The position numbers and the translations under genes are program-made. DNA of 64,000 bases from Pseudohalioglobus sediminis (GTDB lineage: Bacteria; Pseudomonadota; Gammaproteobacteria; Pseudomonadales; Halieaceae). Below are positions 26,006 to 37,500 of the stretch, in pieces; within the stretch, counting starts at the first letter, position 1, and every line of letters starts with the position of its first letter. Location of the stretch: positions 1 through 64,000 of the forward strand of contig NZ_VTUX01000007.1 of the NCBI RefSeq assembly GCF_008370495.1, written 5' to 3'. The notes under the pieces were generated by a model, which was not told the DNA's origin, did no database searches, and saw only the letters and a list, made by a program, of their open reading frames with translations.

Positions 26006-26267
26006 CACCGCCAGCGCGGTTCATCCGGGCAGCAGCTGTCGGCAACACTGGTAAGACTTGTCAGCTTCCTTGTAGCTATTACAAGCCGGCACCGCTGCGC
26101 GCGCATGGCGACGGGCCCCGCAAGACACACCAACTCCCGTTTTACCTTGTAAATCAAGGCCTGTACGCGCCACAGGCAACACTGGCATGCCCTTTGCAAG
26201 TACCTGTACAAGCAGCGGCGAAACGCGCCGCGCTATTGTTGTAACGGTAACCAAAAGGAGTATTTCG

Positions 26268-26534
26268 ATGTCATTGTTCGATTCCATTTCTGAAGCTGTA
26301 AACAACCGTGTGGACGAACTGAACAAGAAAATCGAGGCTGAGCAGGCCGAAGCAGAGCGCCAAATGGCCGAAGCCAAGACCGAAAAAGCCAAGGCGGACA
26401 TCCAGTCGCAGATGAAAAGCAACGTAGAAGATCTGCAGAAAAAGATGGACGAGACCAAGAAGAAGCTCGATGACGCCAAGGAAGCCGGCGAAAGCCGTCT
26501 GGCCGAAATTCGCGACAGTCTCACGGGCAGCTGA
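26268..26534 (+). CDS. Small coiled-coil protein
   Basis: An 88-residue, highly charged, all-helical protein with no signal peptide or membrane segment. From residue 12 to 80 it has heptad-like spacing of hydrophobic residues among Glu, Lys, Ala and Gln (KKIEAEQAEAERQMAEAKTEK, then MDETKKKLDDAKEAG), so a long coiled coil is expected. AAAAGGAG lies about eight bases before the ATG at 26268, an excellent ribosome site that suggests high expression. It is followed 32 bases later by the dodecin gene. No family recognised; oligomeric scaffold or stress protein roles are guesses. Confidence 0.82.
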   Translation: MSLFDSISEAVNNRVDELNKKIEAEQAEAERQMAEAKTEKAKADIQSQMKSNVEDLQKKMDETKKKLDDAKEAGESRLAEIRDSLTGS

Positions 26535-26566
26535 TCAATACGATTCACCCACAGGAGACATGCGAC

Positions 26567-26782
26567 ATGAGTGACAACGTCTATAAAACCCTGGAAATCA
26601 CCGGTTCCTCGAAGAATTCTATCGAGGAGGCGGTGGAGACCGCCATCGCCCGCAGTGCGCAATCTGTGCACAACATGCGCTGGTTCGAAGTGTCCGACAT
26701 TCGCGGTCACATCGCGGATGAGTGCATCGACTACTGGCAGGTTACGGTAAAACTGGGCATCACCCTGGACCCGCCTGCCTGA
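26567..26782 (+). CDS. Dodecin (flavin-binding dodecamer)
   Basis: A 71-residue protein that begins VYKTLEITGSSKNSIEEAVETAIARSAQ in parts and continues NMRWFEVSDIRGHI, with the flavin-stacking Trp at about 39, and ends DYWQVTVKLGITLD. This is a full-length dodecin. Dodecins form hollow dodecamers that store or quench flavins. AGGAG precedes the ATG. It is in a two-gene operon behind the coiled-coil protein gene, and the window holds several flavoenzymes that could use the buffer. Confidence 0.95.
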   Translation: MSDNVYKTLEITGSSKNSIEEAVETAIARSAQSVHNMRWFEVSDIRGHIADECIDYWQVTVKLGITLDPPA

Positions 26783-27046
26783 TCGCTTCGCCGGGCCCGA
26801 TACCGTCATTCCCCGGCGCCTCCCCGGCGCCACTCCCGGGCCCTGCTACCTTTTTCCACTCGCGCGCTGCCATTTTGAGAGATCCTGGCACAGACAGCGC
26901 GAGTGCGACCGCCTTTTCAGCAGCGAGCGCATAGCGACGCGTACAACCATTGTGATACGGTTCGCCCCTGCCAGAGCTCTGCAACTGTTAGAGAAAAGCG
27001 GGCATCTGTCACCCAATATGCAGGCAAAACACGAGCAACAAACATC

Positions 27047-28786
27047 ATGACCGACTACCAAAATCTGGAAAACGCCTATCTCACCCTGTTGAAGTCAGAT
27101 CCGAACACCTGCATCGAGCTGGGTGTCGAGGAGAAACTGGGTGAGCTGCCGGACCCTTCCATGGAGGCCTGCCTGGCCGAGCAAAAGGCTGCCGAGGCAT
27201 TGCTGGCGCAGGCCAACGCCCTGTACCCCACGCTGACGGATTTCCACCAGCAACTGGACACCGAGTTGATCGCACTGGCTGCGCGCCAGATCGTGCTTGG
27301 CAATGCCCTGGCCCTTAACGGACGGCCGCAACTGACGCAGCTGCCGGATGCCGGCGACACCATCAGCATCGGCATCTTCTTCCTGGTGACCATTGACCCG
27401 CGCGAGCCAGCTGCCCGCCTGGATAACATCCTCAGTCGCCTGCAACAGGTACCGGACTTCCTGCAAAAGCTGCTGGCCCGACTGGACACACCGGTGGCGC
27501 GCTGGGTGGATATCGACTGCGAGACCATCGATGGCCTGCCCGAGTTTTTTGCCAGCATTCGCAGCTGGGCCGAGGTCGAGGACTACGCTTCCCTGCCACA
27601 GCTGCAGGACGCCATCGCCGCGGCGGAAGAGGCGCTGCAGCAGTACCAGCAGCAGCTGCGGGCAATGCCCACCACCACGCAAATACACATTGGCCGGGAA
27701 GCGGCAGAATCGATCGTGGCGGCAAACGGGGTGGAGCTGTCACTGGACGAAATACACGGCATTGCCAGGGATTTCGTCGCCCGCACCCGCGCGGAGATCG
27801 AGGCCCTGCGCCAGAAACTGGTGGCGAAGTACGGCCTCGCGGCGGATACCAGCGCCGCCGACCTGCAACAGCATCTTGCGCAGGCGCACGCGGTAAAGGT
27901 CACCGATGACGATTTCCAGCAGGTGATTACACGCTATGAAAGCGTTGCCGGCGAACTGGAGACCTTCGTGCGCGAGCGCGACCTGTTCCCGCTGCCCGAC
28001 GGCCAGGCCATGAAGATCATGCAGACCCCCGGCTTCATGGCGCCGATGATCCCCGCCGGGGCGATGATGCCGCCACCCGCCCTGCGCGGCGGCACGCGCA
28101 CCAGCATCGTCTACCTCACGCTGAGCCGCGAATTGCTGGCCGAACACACCGAGCTGGGCATTCCGCTGATGATGGTGCACGAGGGCATTCCCGGGCATCA
28201 CCTGCAGCTGTCTACCGCGGCCATGCATCCCTCCATCGTACGGCGGACCTTCTCCGCCAACGAACACGCAGAGGGCTGGACCACCATGCTGGAGGACTAC
28301 ATGCTGGACCAGGGCCTGATGGGCGAGCTCACCGACGAGGCGCGCTTCGTTACCAAGCTCGACCTGAGCCGCATCGGCGCGCGCGTCGCCATTGACCTGT
28401 TCTTCATGACCGGAGAGCGCGACTACCTCGACATCGGCTACGACGTCACCTTCGACGGCGACGACCCCTTCGAGGACGCGGCCAGGCTGCTGATCGCCGC
28501 CACAGGGTTTACCCCCGGGCGCGCACAGAGCGAGCTGAACTGGTATTCGCAGGAACGCGGTTACCCGCTCAGCTATCTCGTCGGCAACCGGCTGGTGTGG
28601 GATCTGAAGCGCGACTTCCAGCGCGCCACGGCGGACACGCTGTCAGCGCCGGAGCAGGATCGCGAGTTCCACCGTATCTACCTGCAGTCGGGCAACATGC
28701 CGGTGGCAAAACTGCGCAGCGTATTTGCACACAAGCTGGGTAAACCGCTGCAGCAGGCGAACGTAAACACTACTGCAACGCCATAA
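27047..28786 (+). CDS. DUF885 family (putative metallopeptidase-like)
   Basis: A 579-residue protein ending in typical DUF885 features: MMVHEGIPGHHLQLS (HEGxPGHH, with histidines and a glutamate suited to bind zinc), ANEHAEGWTTMLEDYMLDQGLM, and YSQERGYPLSYLVGNRLVWDLK. DUF885 proteins share this with M2/M32-like gluzincins and a few have carboxypeptidase or esterase roles, but substrates are mostly unknown. No signal peptide is visible, so it is likely cytosolic. I use the ATG at 27047, directly before the helical N-terminus; the ribosome site is weak. Confidence 0.85.
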   Translation: MTDYQNLENAYLTLLKSDPNTCIELGVEEKLGELPDPSMEACLAEQKAAEALLAQANALYPTLTDFHQQLDTELIALAARQIVLGNALALNGRPQLTQLPDAGDTISIGIFFLVTIDPREPAARLDNILSRLQQVPDFLQKLLARLDTPVARWVDIDCETIDGLPEFFASIRSWAEVEDYASLPQLQDAIAAAEEALQQYQQQLRAMPTTTQIHIGREAAESIVAANGVELSLDEIHGIARDFVARTRAEIEALRQKLVAKYGLAADTSAADLQQHLAQAHAVKVTDDDFQQVITRYESVAGELETFVRERDLFPLPDGQAMKIMQTPGFMAPMIPAGAMMPPPALRGGTRTSIVYLTLSRELLAEHTELGIPLMMVHEGIPGHHLQLSTAAMHPSIVRRTFSANEHAEGWTTMLEDYMLDQGLMGELTDEARFVTKLDLSRIGARVAIDLFFMTGERDYLDIGYDVTFDGDDPFEDAARLLIAATGFTPGRAQSELNWYSQERGYPLSYLVGNRLVWDLKRDFQRATADTLSAPEQDREFHRIYLQSGNMPVAKLRSVFAHKLGKPLQQANVNTTATP

Positions 28787-28844
28787 TGACGGCAGCATCA
28801 AGGCCTGAGTGCGCTGCATAGCGCGGTTCGCCGGGCGCCGCTGG

Positions 28845-29861
28845 CTACAGTAGTGCCCAGGCGGCGGCCGCGAGGTAGGCGGCAGGAAACACCATGCGAC
28901 TATAGAAATCGTACTGGCGCGCGAGCTCCACGCGATCACTGCGCGCCAGCCTCGAGGTGAGTACCACCTCCACCAGGGCAACAAAAACCAGCAACGTGGA
29001 ACAGAACAGGAACAAGTCCATCCTGGTGAGATACGGTATGTCCGGCAGTTTGCCGGCCAGGGCGATGTGGTAGGCGATCAGGGTCAACGTCGCGGTCACC
29101 GCCACGCTCAGTTGACTGCCAGCCTCCGTTGGATCGATCCAGAATACCACCCAGGACATCATCACAATCAGGAACAGCGGAATAATGTACTTGACCACAT
29201 AGTGGGTGAAGATACGCTCCGCCTCGAAGCTGAAGACAAAACCCTGCACCGAGACATCGTTGGTCAGTGGAATCTCACGCACCTCCGTCTGGTAACCGAG
29301 AATGCGCCAGTCTGCCACCGAAAGATTGTCGGCAATGAGGGAACTGCGCTGCGGATCAGGAGCCATTATGACTTGCTGTTCGAGACCGCCAAAGGACACC
29401 ATGGGCAGCTCGAAGGTGTGTTTGTCGAAGGGAAAATCGTGCAGGCGCAGTGGCTGAGAAAAATCCCCCCACAGGCGCTGCCGGAAAACCGCCTCTCCCT
29501 CAGGTGTGATATCCACCACGTTGAGCAGGGAAGACCACACCTTTTGCTGATTGAGTATGAGGAAGCGGGGCGCCGTGATATCCGTTATGTCGCGGCGAAT
29601 AGTGCCCGGGCCATCGTGGGCGAGCCGCGAGTCGACCCAGCGAAACTGGGCAAAATAGTTGATAGTGAAACGCTGGTCGGCACTGCTGATTTCATCGACG
29701 TCCAACACACCTACAGCCACGTAGACTGTCAGCGGTGAGTCGGCCTCGTCAGTGGCAGCGTGACTTACGGCAGCCCCCAGGAGGCAAACGACCACCACCA
29801 GCACGCAGGCGTGTGCGACCATAGCCACCGGGCCGGTCTTGGTAAAATCCCTGGACTTCAT
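28845..29861 (-). CDS. Bacterial pentameric ligand-gated ion channel (GLIC/ELIC-like)
   Basis: A 338-residue Cys-loop-receptor homologue. After a signal peptide (about 1-36) comes a beta-sandwich ligand-binding domain with LHDFPFDKHTFELP (139-153), the Pro-loop region that in bacteria lacks the two loop cysteines. Four helices follow: M1 (about 220-242), M2 (about 246-270), M3 (about 280-303), M4 (about 322-338). M2 begins EAGSQLSVAVT; Glu246 aligns by eye with the minus-2-prime Glu of GLIC, suggesting cation selectivity (inference). The M3-M4 loop is very short, as in prokaryotes. It lies 93 bases after the phospholipase D lipoprotein gene on the same strand. Ligand unknown. Confidence 0.9.
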   Translation of the reverse strand: MKSRDFTKTGPVAMVAHACVLVVVVCLLGAAVSHAATDEADSPLTVYVAVGVLDVDEISSADQRFTINYFAQFRWVDSRLAHDGPGTIRRDITDITAPRFLILNQQKVWSSLLNVVDITPEGEAVFRQRLWGDFSQPLRLHDFPFDKHTFELPMVSFGGLEQQVIMAPDPQRSSLIADNLSVADWRILGYQTEVREIPLTNDVSVQGFVFSFEAERIFTHYVVKYIIPLFLIVMMSWVVFWIDPTEAGSQLSVAVTATLTLIAYHIALAGKLPDIPYLTRMDLFLFCSTLLVFVALVEVVLTSRLARSDRVELARQYDFYSRMVFPAAYLAAAAWALL

Positions 29862-29954
29862 ACTCTGCTCTCGCTATTAAAATCGGATATACCCTCGGGA
29901 AAATTGCAGCCGTAGCGCTCTTCTGGATCAACCACGAAATGCCGTTGGCACGGG

Positions 29955-31508
29955 CTACAACTGGCTCTCGATAGGCAGCAGGCGGTAGAAGCCCACCTGG
30001 AAGCGCCGCCACCAGCTGGCACCGGGTTCCTTGTGCACCACCAGGCGCTCGTTGCCGTCGTCGAAGGTCCAGCGCAACTTGTCGTTCTCATCGAGCTCGA
30101 CCTTCCAGGTGACCGGTGCCAGGCCACGGCCCAGTTCCTCGGTGAAACGCGAACCTATCTCCTCGGAGTCGATAAACAGGCCCATCTCGCTATTAATAAA
30201 AATCGAGCGCGGATCGAAGTTCAGCGAGCCGATGAACACCGTGTCCCTGTCTATGGTCGTCGCCTTGGAATGCAGCGTTATCTGTTCGGGCTGCTTGCCC
30301 CAGTCATTCTCCTCACCAATGGCATCGGCACGTATCTCGTAGAATTCCGCGCCGGCGCGAAGCAGGCGTTTACGATAGCGCGCATAGCCGGAGTGGACCG
30401 CCACATGGTTGGTGGAGGCCAGTGAATTGGTCACCACCACCACTCTCACGCCCTTGGCGAGGATCTCCTCGATCAGTTCCGCCCCTGCCTGCTGGGGAAT
30501 GTAATAAGGCGTTACGATGACTATCTCTTTTTCGGCGGCGCGCATCCTGCGCACCATTTCCTGCACCAGGATGGCATGATCAATGTTGCCCACGTCAGTG
30601 CTGAGCTTGTCCGGGGTATCGGTGTACAGCGAGGTTTCCGCGACTGCGGGCTTGATCTTGCCGCTGCGTAAATCCCTGAGCAGGGAGCTGTTCAGTGCGG
30701 TGGCGTAAAGGCCGGTTTGCTGCTCCTGTTGCACCTCGCGAATCTGCTCGCGCCAGTCATCCAGCCTGCTTACATCCGCACGGTTTTCGAACGCCTCTAT
30801 CGGCACCGCCAGCTCGCTGTTCCAGAACACGTCAAAGCCGTCGCTGATCTGCCCCACCACTTCGCCCATTACCAACACTTCGTAATCGTCGAATTTTACT
30901 GCGGGATTAAGCTCGAAATACTCCTCGCCAATATTGCGACCGCCGACAATGCTCATGCTGTTATCCACAGTGAAGGACTTGTTATGCATGCGGCGATTGG
31001 CACGCTTGAAATCGGTCAGGTAACTCAGGTAACGAAAGGAGCGCGACAGCGGATTAAAAATACGAATCTCGATGTTCGGATGTGCGGCCAGTATGGTGAA
31101 GGCCTCGTCCACGCCGGGTGAGAATACGTCGTCCACCAGCAGGCGTACTTGCGCCCCGCGGTCTGCCGCTGCCAGCAGCCCGCCCGCGAACAGCGCACCG
31201 GCCCGGTCTTTCTTGATAATGAAATATTGCGCGTCAACGCTCTTTTGCGCCACTTCCAGCAACCGCAAGCGCGCACCCAGCGCATCCACGCCAGAAGACA
31301 TGCCCACCAGTGCTGCCTTGCTGCCATGTTGCGCTTCCCAGCCTGCCGCCTGTTCTCCCAGTGGCGTCGCTGCATCGCGAGGCACTGCCACCGATGACTG
31401 TTTGGGATAGTCGAAGGGGACGCTTGCGCAACCGGCGGCGGCCAACAACGTCAGGGCCAGCAGCGCCCGCCGGCATGCATCTGCTGCCGAAAACACACAC
31501 CGATTCAC
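29955..31508 (-). CDS. ClsC-type phospholipase D family lipoprotein, copy 1
   Basis: A 517-residue protein with lipobox LAAAGC (lipid Cys27) and two HKD motifs: HNKSFTVDN (His175, Lys177, Asp182) and HSKATTID (His413, Lys415, Asp420). GGRNIGEEYF and GSLNFDPRS follow the motifs as in cardiolipin synthase C (YmdC) and related phospholipases D. It should act on phospholipids in the periplasmic leaflet. The start is a GTG at 31508. It is transcribed after the giant RTX gene (87-base gap) and before the ion channel gene. No YmdB partner is nearby. A second member lies at 53994. Confidence 0.9.
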   Translation of the reverse strand: MNRCVFSAADACRRALLALTLLAAAGCASVPFDYPKQSSVAVPRDAATPLGEQAAGWEAQHGSKAALVGMSSGVDALGARLRLLEVAQKSVDAQYFIIKKDRAGALFAGGLLAAADRGAQVRLLVDDVFSPGVDEAFTILAAHPNIEIRIFNPLSRSFRYLSYLTDFKRANRRMHNKSFTVDNSMSIVGGRNIGEEYFELNPAVKFDDYEVLVMGEVVGQISDGFDVFWNSELAVPIEAFENRADVSRLDDWREQIREVQQEQQTGLYATALNSSLLRDLRSGKIKPAVAETSLYTDTPDKLSTDVGNIDHAILVQEMVRRMRAAEKEIVIVTPYYIPQQAGAELIEEILAKGVRVVVVTNSLASTNHVAVHSGYARYRKRLLRAGAEFYEIRADAIGEENDWGKQPEQITLHSKATTIDRDTVFIGSLNFDPRSIFINSEMGLFIDSEEIGSRFTEELGRGLAPVTWKVELDENDKLRWTFDDGNERLVVHKEPGASWWRRFQVGFYRLLPIESQL

Positions 31509-31595
31509 TGTGCCTGCTGCCTCCCTGGGCTGGATTGGATTCCCAGTATAGGCGAGGCAGCGAAAAATATCCGCAGCGCCCCTGCACTGCCCCGA

Positions 31596-34500
31596 TCAGG
31601 CCGCGCTCTCCCAGACCGCCGCCAGCGTAGGCTGCAGTTCATCGCGCACTGCCGGGGAGACAGCGGCATCGAGGCCGGTGGGGATGTCGAATGCAGCCAT
31701 GGCGTCTACCAGTACGTCGACCTGCTGGCTCAACAGACGGCTGTCGCCCGCGGTGATCGCGTCCAGTTCATGTTTGGCACCGGCGAACCAGTTCTTCAGT
31801 GTGATCTGGTCATCCGTGCCGATGGCGTCTACTACCAGGTGTTTGTCCTGCCGCGAGAACCAGAGCTGTTCAGGTGTGTAGCCCGCTATGCTCAGCACAT
31901 CGTGACTGTCAGCATCGGCATCCTTGTTGACGATACGATCGACCCCATCTCCGCGATAGAACAGGTAGGTGTCACTACCGCCATTACCGACCAGCAAATC
32001 ATCACCCAGACCGCCAACCAGGGTGTCATCGCCCTGCGACGCCTTTATCACGTCGGCTCCTGAGCCGCCGTCCAGGGCGGTGATGTTAAACAACTCGGTA
32101 TTGGAGAAATTCCAGCGGTTCTTGCCCTGGTTGCCGAGGATAGCGTCCACGCCATCGCCACCGTCGATCACTTCTATGGAGTCGGCAAGGGACAGACGCC
32201 TCAGGCCAATGACATCATCGCCTTCACCTCCAAGAATGGCATCCCAGCCCTCACCGCCGATGAAGATATCGAAACCCTCTGAGGAGCCCTCAACCAGAAA
32301 AACATCATCACCTGCTTCGCCGCTCAGCTTGTCATTGCCGGGGCCGCCGATGAAATAATCGTCACCCGGGGTACCCACCAGGACATCCTTGCCATCAGTG
32401 CCGACGATCTCGACGGCCCCGTCACCCTCCTCTTCCCAGTCATCGTCGTCTCCACCACCGACATCATCGTCCTCAATCAAGGCGAGCAACTGGTGCCCCG
32501 CAAGTCGATCTCCGTTGACGAACTCAACCTGCGCAGATGTGGCCTGCCAATCGCTGAAATAACCGTTGGTGGACTCGTTGTACTTCAGGGTGACCAGTTC
32601 AAGGCTGGCATCGCTGTCGGCAATGTCAATGCGAACGCTCTCGCCATGCTCTCCCGCCGAGCGCGTCACTGTCAGCGCCTCCGGGGTGACCGAGGCAGAC
32701 ATCTGCACGGTGGCAGACGCGTCAACGAGGTAGGACAGCACGTCAGCGCCACTGTCCGGCCCGAACTGAAACAGCAACTCGCCGCCGTGCAGGTCAACCC
32801 AGTCGTTGCCCGCACCGGCATCGACGAATGACTGGCCCGCGACCTCTATCGTGTCATTGCCACTGCCTGCGTAGATCGTATTGCGGCCGCCGCTGGCACT
32901 GATCTGGTCATCCCCGGCATAGGCAAGCACCAGGTGCCCGCCAACACTGAATTCCAGGGTGTCTGCCAATGGCGTGCCCGCCACGATATCGACGTTTTTC
33001 TGCATGCGTTCGTCCAGTAAGGGCGCCAGTGGACTGCGACTGCCATCGGCGAACACGAGCTCAGCAATCGGCGTGCGCGGAAATAGCGTGGCGATGTCTT
33101 CGTTACTCAGCTGATACCCGGGGCCGTCTTCACCGGCAAAGGGATCGAGCAGGCCACTACGCTCGGTGACATCCGCCGGGTCGTAGACATTCAGGAAATT
33201 GTCGAACCGTATATCACCCGGCTCATCCATCAGCGCGAGGTGCAGCTTGTTACCGTTACGGGCGAACACCAGGTCATCCAGGGTGATACCCGGACCGAAT
33301 TCCAGGCTGTCCTGGCCATGCGGTGTGAACTGCGGCGAGTCGCCATTTGCGCCGAGGGAAAATTGGTAGGGGTGGCGCTCGCCGTAGGACCAGTCGTACA
33401 GGACGTGGTCGCTGCCGTCGCCAAGGACGTAAACCAACTTCAGACCCTGGTAGAGCGGCGTTTCGATGTAGTCATCACCGGCACCCGCCAGCACCGTCTT
33501 GCTGCCAATACCTTCCCCATCGCCGCGGAAGTAGACATCGTTGAGGAAAATGCTGTCGTTGCCCGCACCGGTCTCTATCAGGTCATTGCCATAGCCCGGT
33601 GTCACCACGTCGAAGTCGTCACTGCCGATCAAGTGATCGCTGCCAAAAGAACCGTGCAGCCAGCCCGGGCCGGAGGCGGTAATCGTGGGCGTCCATGTAG
33701 AATCCGCGCCCGAGCGCAGGGTTACCCGCTGCAGGGCGTTGTCCCGTGCCGCTTCGCTGAAGTGTTTCTCTGCCTGCAGCGACAGTTCACCACCATCATA
33801 GGTGAGTTGCGCATCGATGCCGCTGAAGCTCACCTCGAGCGAGTCCACATCATCGAGGCGCACTTCGCCGATGAATTCCGGGTAGTAGCCCTCGTCCAGA
33901 ATGACCACATCAAGCCCGTCACTGGCACCCACACGGATGACATCACTGCCGCGCGCATCCAGGTGGATCAAGTCATCACCTGGCCCGGTTTCAAACACGT
34001 CGTTCAGATGCGTGCCGTAAAATACGCCATTTGCCAGGTCGGAGCGTTGCAGCAGTGATACTGGCGCGCCATCCACAGTAATTTCCGCGATGCGGTCGCT
34101 GGCGACGGCACCGGCGGAGCGAATCCAGTCTCCGTTCGCGTATTCAATACGGAAGCGGTCGTCGCTGGCGCCCTCCCGGTGTAGCACTATCTCCTCCGGA
34201 TTTACCGAGGCATCAAAGGCAATATGGTGCGCGCCCTGGGCATCGGCGATCACATCGCGGCCATCTCCTCTGGCGAAGCGGTACACATCGTTGCCGTAGG
34301 CGCCGTCGAGGACATCATCCCCCGCTCCCCCCTCAAGGACATCGATATCGTGGCCGATACCCCCGTACAGGATATCGTCGCCGTCACCACCCAACAGGGT
34401 ATCTGCACCAATACCGCCGTCCAGCTCGTCGTTGCCGGCCTCGCCGAAGAGCAGGTCATCACCACCCATACCCAGCAGCTCGTCAGCTCCAGCGCTGCCG

Positions 34501-37500
34501 TGTATCACGTTGTCGCCGCCGGTGCCTTCCGCATCGGCAAAGCCCACCAGGCGAATCACCATATCGTCACTGGCATCCAGGAAGTCCCAATCGTTCAGGA
34601 GCAACAATGGCGACACTTCCACCAGCGGGTTGGCGGCCCAGCCGGGAAAGCTGACCAGGGCCCCCGCCGCGCCCTCGCGGTTGCGAACTTCAACTTCATC
34701 GACGGCTGCGCCCGTTACTACCACAGGCGACTCGGTAGCGGCATCGTCCACGGTGAAGTGCTGGTCACGCTCCGCTTCGGTGTAGGCATCCGATCCGGCG
34801 ATGGACAACAGCAGACTGCCGTTGGCGTTGAGGTATTGCGTATCCACCTGCGACCGCTCAATGACGTTGGCGGGGTCCTCCAGTGCCAGGCGCGTCTGCG
34901 ACCACTGCTGGCGCGCCAACTGGAAACCATCGCCTGAAGCCTGTGCGGTCACGTATACGCGGTCATCCTGAAAAGTGATCTGCAGGTCCCGCGCCGTTGC
35001 ACCGGCAAATACCAGCAGGTGTTCTCCCTGGTCATCCTCAATCACATCCAGCCCGCCCCCCGGGGCGCTCATATAGCGATCATTACCCGGGCCGCCCAGG
35101 AGCAGGTCCTGGCCGGCACCGCCATCAAGTGTGTCGTCACCGCCGAGTCCCAGCAGCCGATCCGCGCCATCGTTCCCGTACAGCCGGTCATCGCCGTGCT
35201 CGGCCTCGGAAAGCGCAGACGCCGTGCCCGCATAGGCAGGTAACTCAGCATCGAAATATGTTGCATCGTGATAACGGTCGCCGATGAGTTGGTCGTCACC
35301 GTGGCCGCCATGAAGCGTATCGTTTCCGGACTCGCCCCAGAGCGTGTCATCACCGGCTCCGCCGTACAGCACGTCATCGAAGTGGCCATCGGCACCGGTA
35401 GCGAAGGCAATCTGCAGGCTACCCTGGAGGCTGCCATCGGCTGCTTCGTCATAGCGTATGCCCAGGGCCGAGTCACCGTAGAGCACATCGGCTCCGTCAC
35501 CGCCCTCCAGTTGATCCACGCCGCTGCCGCCCAACAGGTAGTCACTGCCTGCGCCGCCGGAGAGGATATCCGAGGCCTCACTTCCGGAGAGCATATCGTC
35601 ACCTGCACCACCATCGAGCGTGTCGCTGTCTGCGCCACTGGCGGATAACTGTGACAGGTAAAAGGCGTCCTCAAAGGAGCCGGACTGTAGGGCATCTTGC
35701 AGTCCGTAACGGCTGTTGCCAAACAGGAGGTCATTGCCGGCGCCGCCCGAAAGGATATCTGAACCGGCGAAGCCTGCGAGGTAGTCGCTGCCGTCACCGC
35801 CTTCGATCAGGTCCGAACCGGCCATGCCCAGCAATTGGTTGGAGCCCTGGTCACCTGTCAGGTGATCGTCGACCGGCCCACCCTCGAAGCGAGGGCTGAG
35901 CAAACCGTAGGGCTGATTGCCGCCGCTGTAGTTGGCCACCTGGTCGGCATCGAAACGCAGCGCGACGGTTGCCCAGTCGATGCCACCCTGAGCATCGCTC
36001 TGGCGCCAGTAAGCGGATGCGTCGGTCTCGCCAGTGCCGGGCCCCAGCTTGGCTACCTCCACTTGCGTGACCGGCGGAGTGGCTACCGCCTCGTTGAGGG
36101 TGATTCCGAAATTGTCCACCGCCTCATCCTGGAACTGGGTCAGGGTCACGGAACCGGCCGCAACGCCATCATCAAAATGTACTGTCAGGAAGCTGCCGTC
36201 GTAGTGCACCCTGATATCGCTCCGCTCGGGGTCGATAAAGAAATCCGAATCGCCCACAGAGCGAGTGAAGGATAGAGAAGCCAGATCCGTACCGTTGACG
36301 ACGATACTGTCTCGGGCGTCGTCGAAATCGCCAACCAGATCATGGCCATCGCCGGTGTTCCACTGGAAGACGTCACGACCGGCGCCACCGATCAGGCGGT
36401 CGTCGCCCGCACCGCCGGTGATGATATCGTCACCCGCACCGCCATCGAGGTAGTCGTTACTCTCACTACCACGCAGTTCATCTGCCCCACCACCACCGTG
36501 AACACGGTCGGCAAGGTCACCACCGAGCAGGAGATTGTCCGTGTCATCGCCAAAGAGGATATTGCTCACCCCGTTGAGGCTGCGTGAACTGACACCGGCC
36601 TGTTCCTCACTTGTCGCGCCTGCGAACAATGGGCCGAATGATTCATCGTGGAAATAGATCTGCTGACCCACTACCCGCTCAGGCGCGTATGCGTCATCGA
36701 CATTGCGCTGCAGCAGGCTGGAAAGCATCTGCGCCCTGTCGTGCAGATAGGCCTCTGAATAGAGGGCATTGCCCTGCCCGTCCAGGAGGTCATAGGCCGG
36801 GCCCGCAGCCGCCGTTGCCTCCAACCCCGACGTCATAACAAAGGGCGTCAAGTTGGCCAGGGCGTAGCGATAACCCCGCCCCACTTCATCGTCGATGGCC
36901 GCCAGGTCAGCGGCGCGCGCTGGGTCGATTGACTGCAGCTCATGTTGCAGACCGCGATCGACCAGGGCATCGTAAAACAATTGGGAATCGGCCTGGATTG
37001 CTGGCAGCGCCAGGTCGCCGCCAAGGGCTGTACCGATCTGCGCTAGGGCAATCTCCAGCGAATAATCCATTTCGTGCGAAGCCGCGCTGAGCATCTGTTC
37101 GATCTTCGCCATGCCTTCCGGCGAGTCCAGAGAGGGATCGATCTCGGCGAGGATGCGGTAGACGGAGAGGCTATCTACCAAACGGACAATGGAGTGATCG
37201 GGGTAGGCCCATGAGCTCTCAATAAAGATTTCGTGCCTGGCACCGGGTTGGACGCCGAGGTGTTCTCCGACAAAATCCGCATAATAGTTATCGATCTTCC
37301 CGGCAAGGGAAATGCCATTGATAAGCTCTTGGCTAATGAATTCGTCTGCTCTGATGCCCAGACCATTAAAAGTATAAGAATGGCCGGCGGACTCGTGATA
37401 TCTGTACGCGGCAGCGGTCGCAAGAAAGCCACCCAGAGAGTGGCCGGCAAATTTTACTGGTTTACTCAGGACGCCATTTTCGTCCAATCCGGCGGAGGCT

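Noticed and set aside
33240-34937. Several plus-strand open frames within the RTX gene
   Set aside because: They are mirror products of repeated GGxGxD codons on the minus strand and have low-complexity composition.
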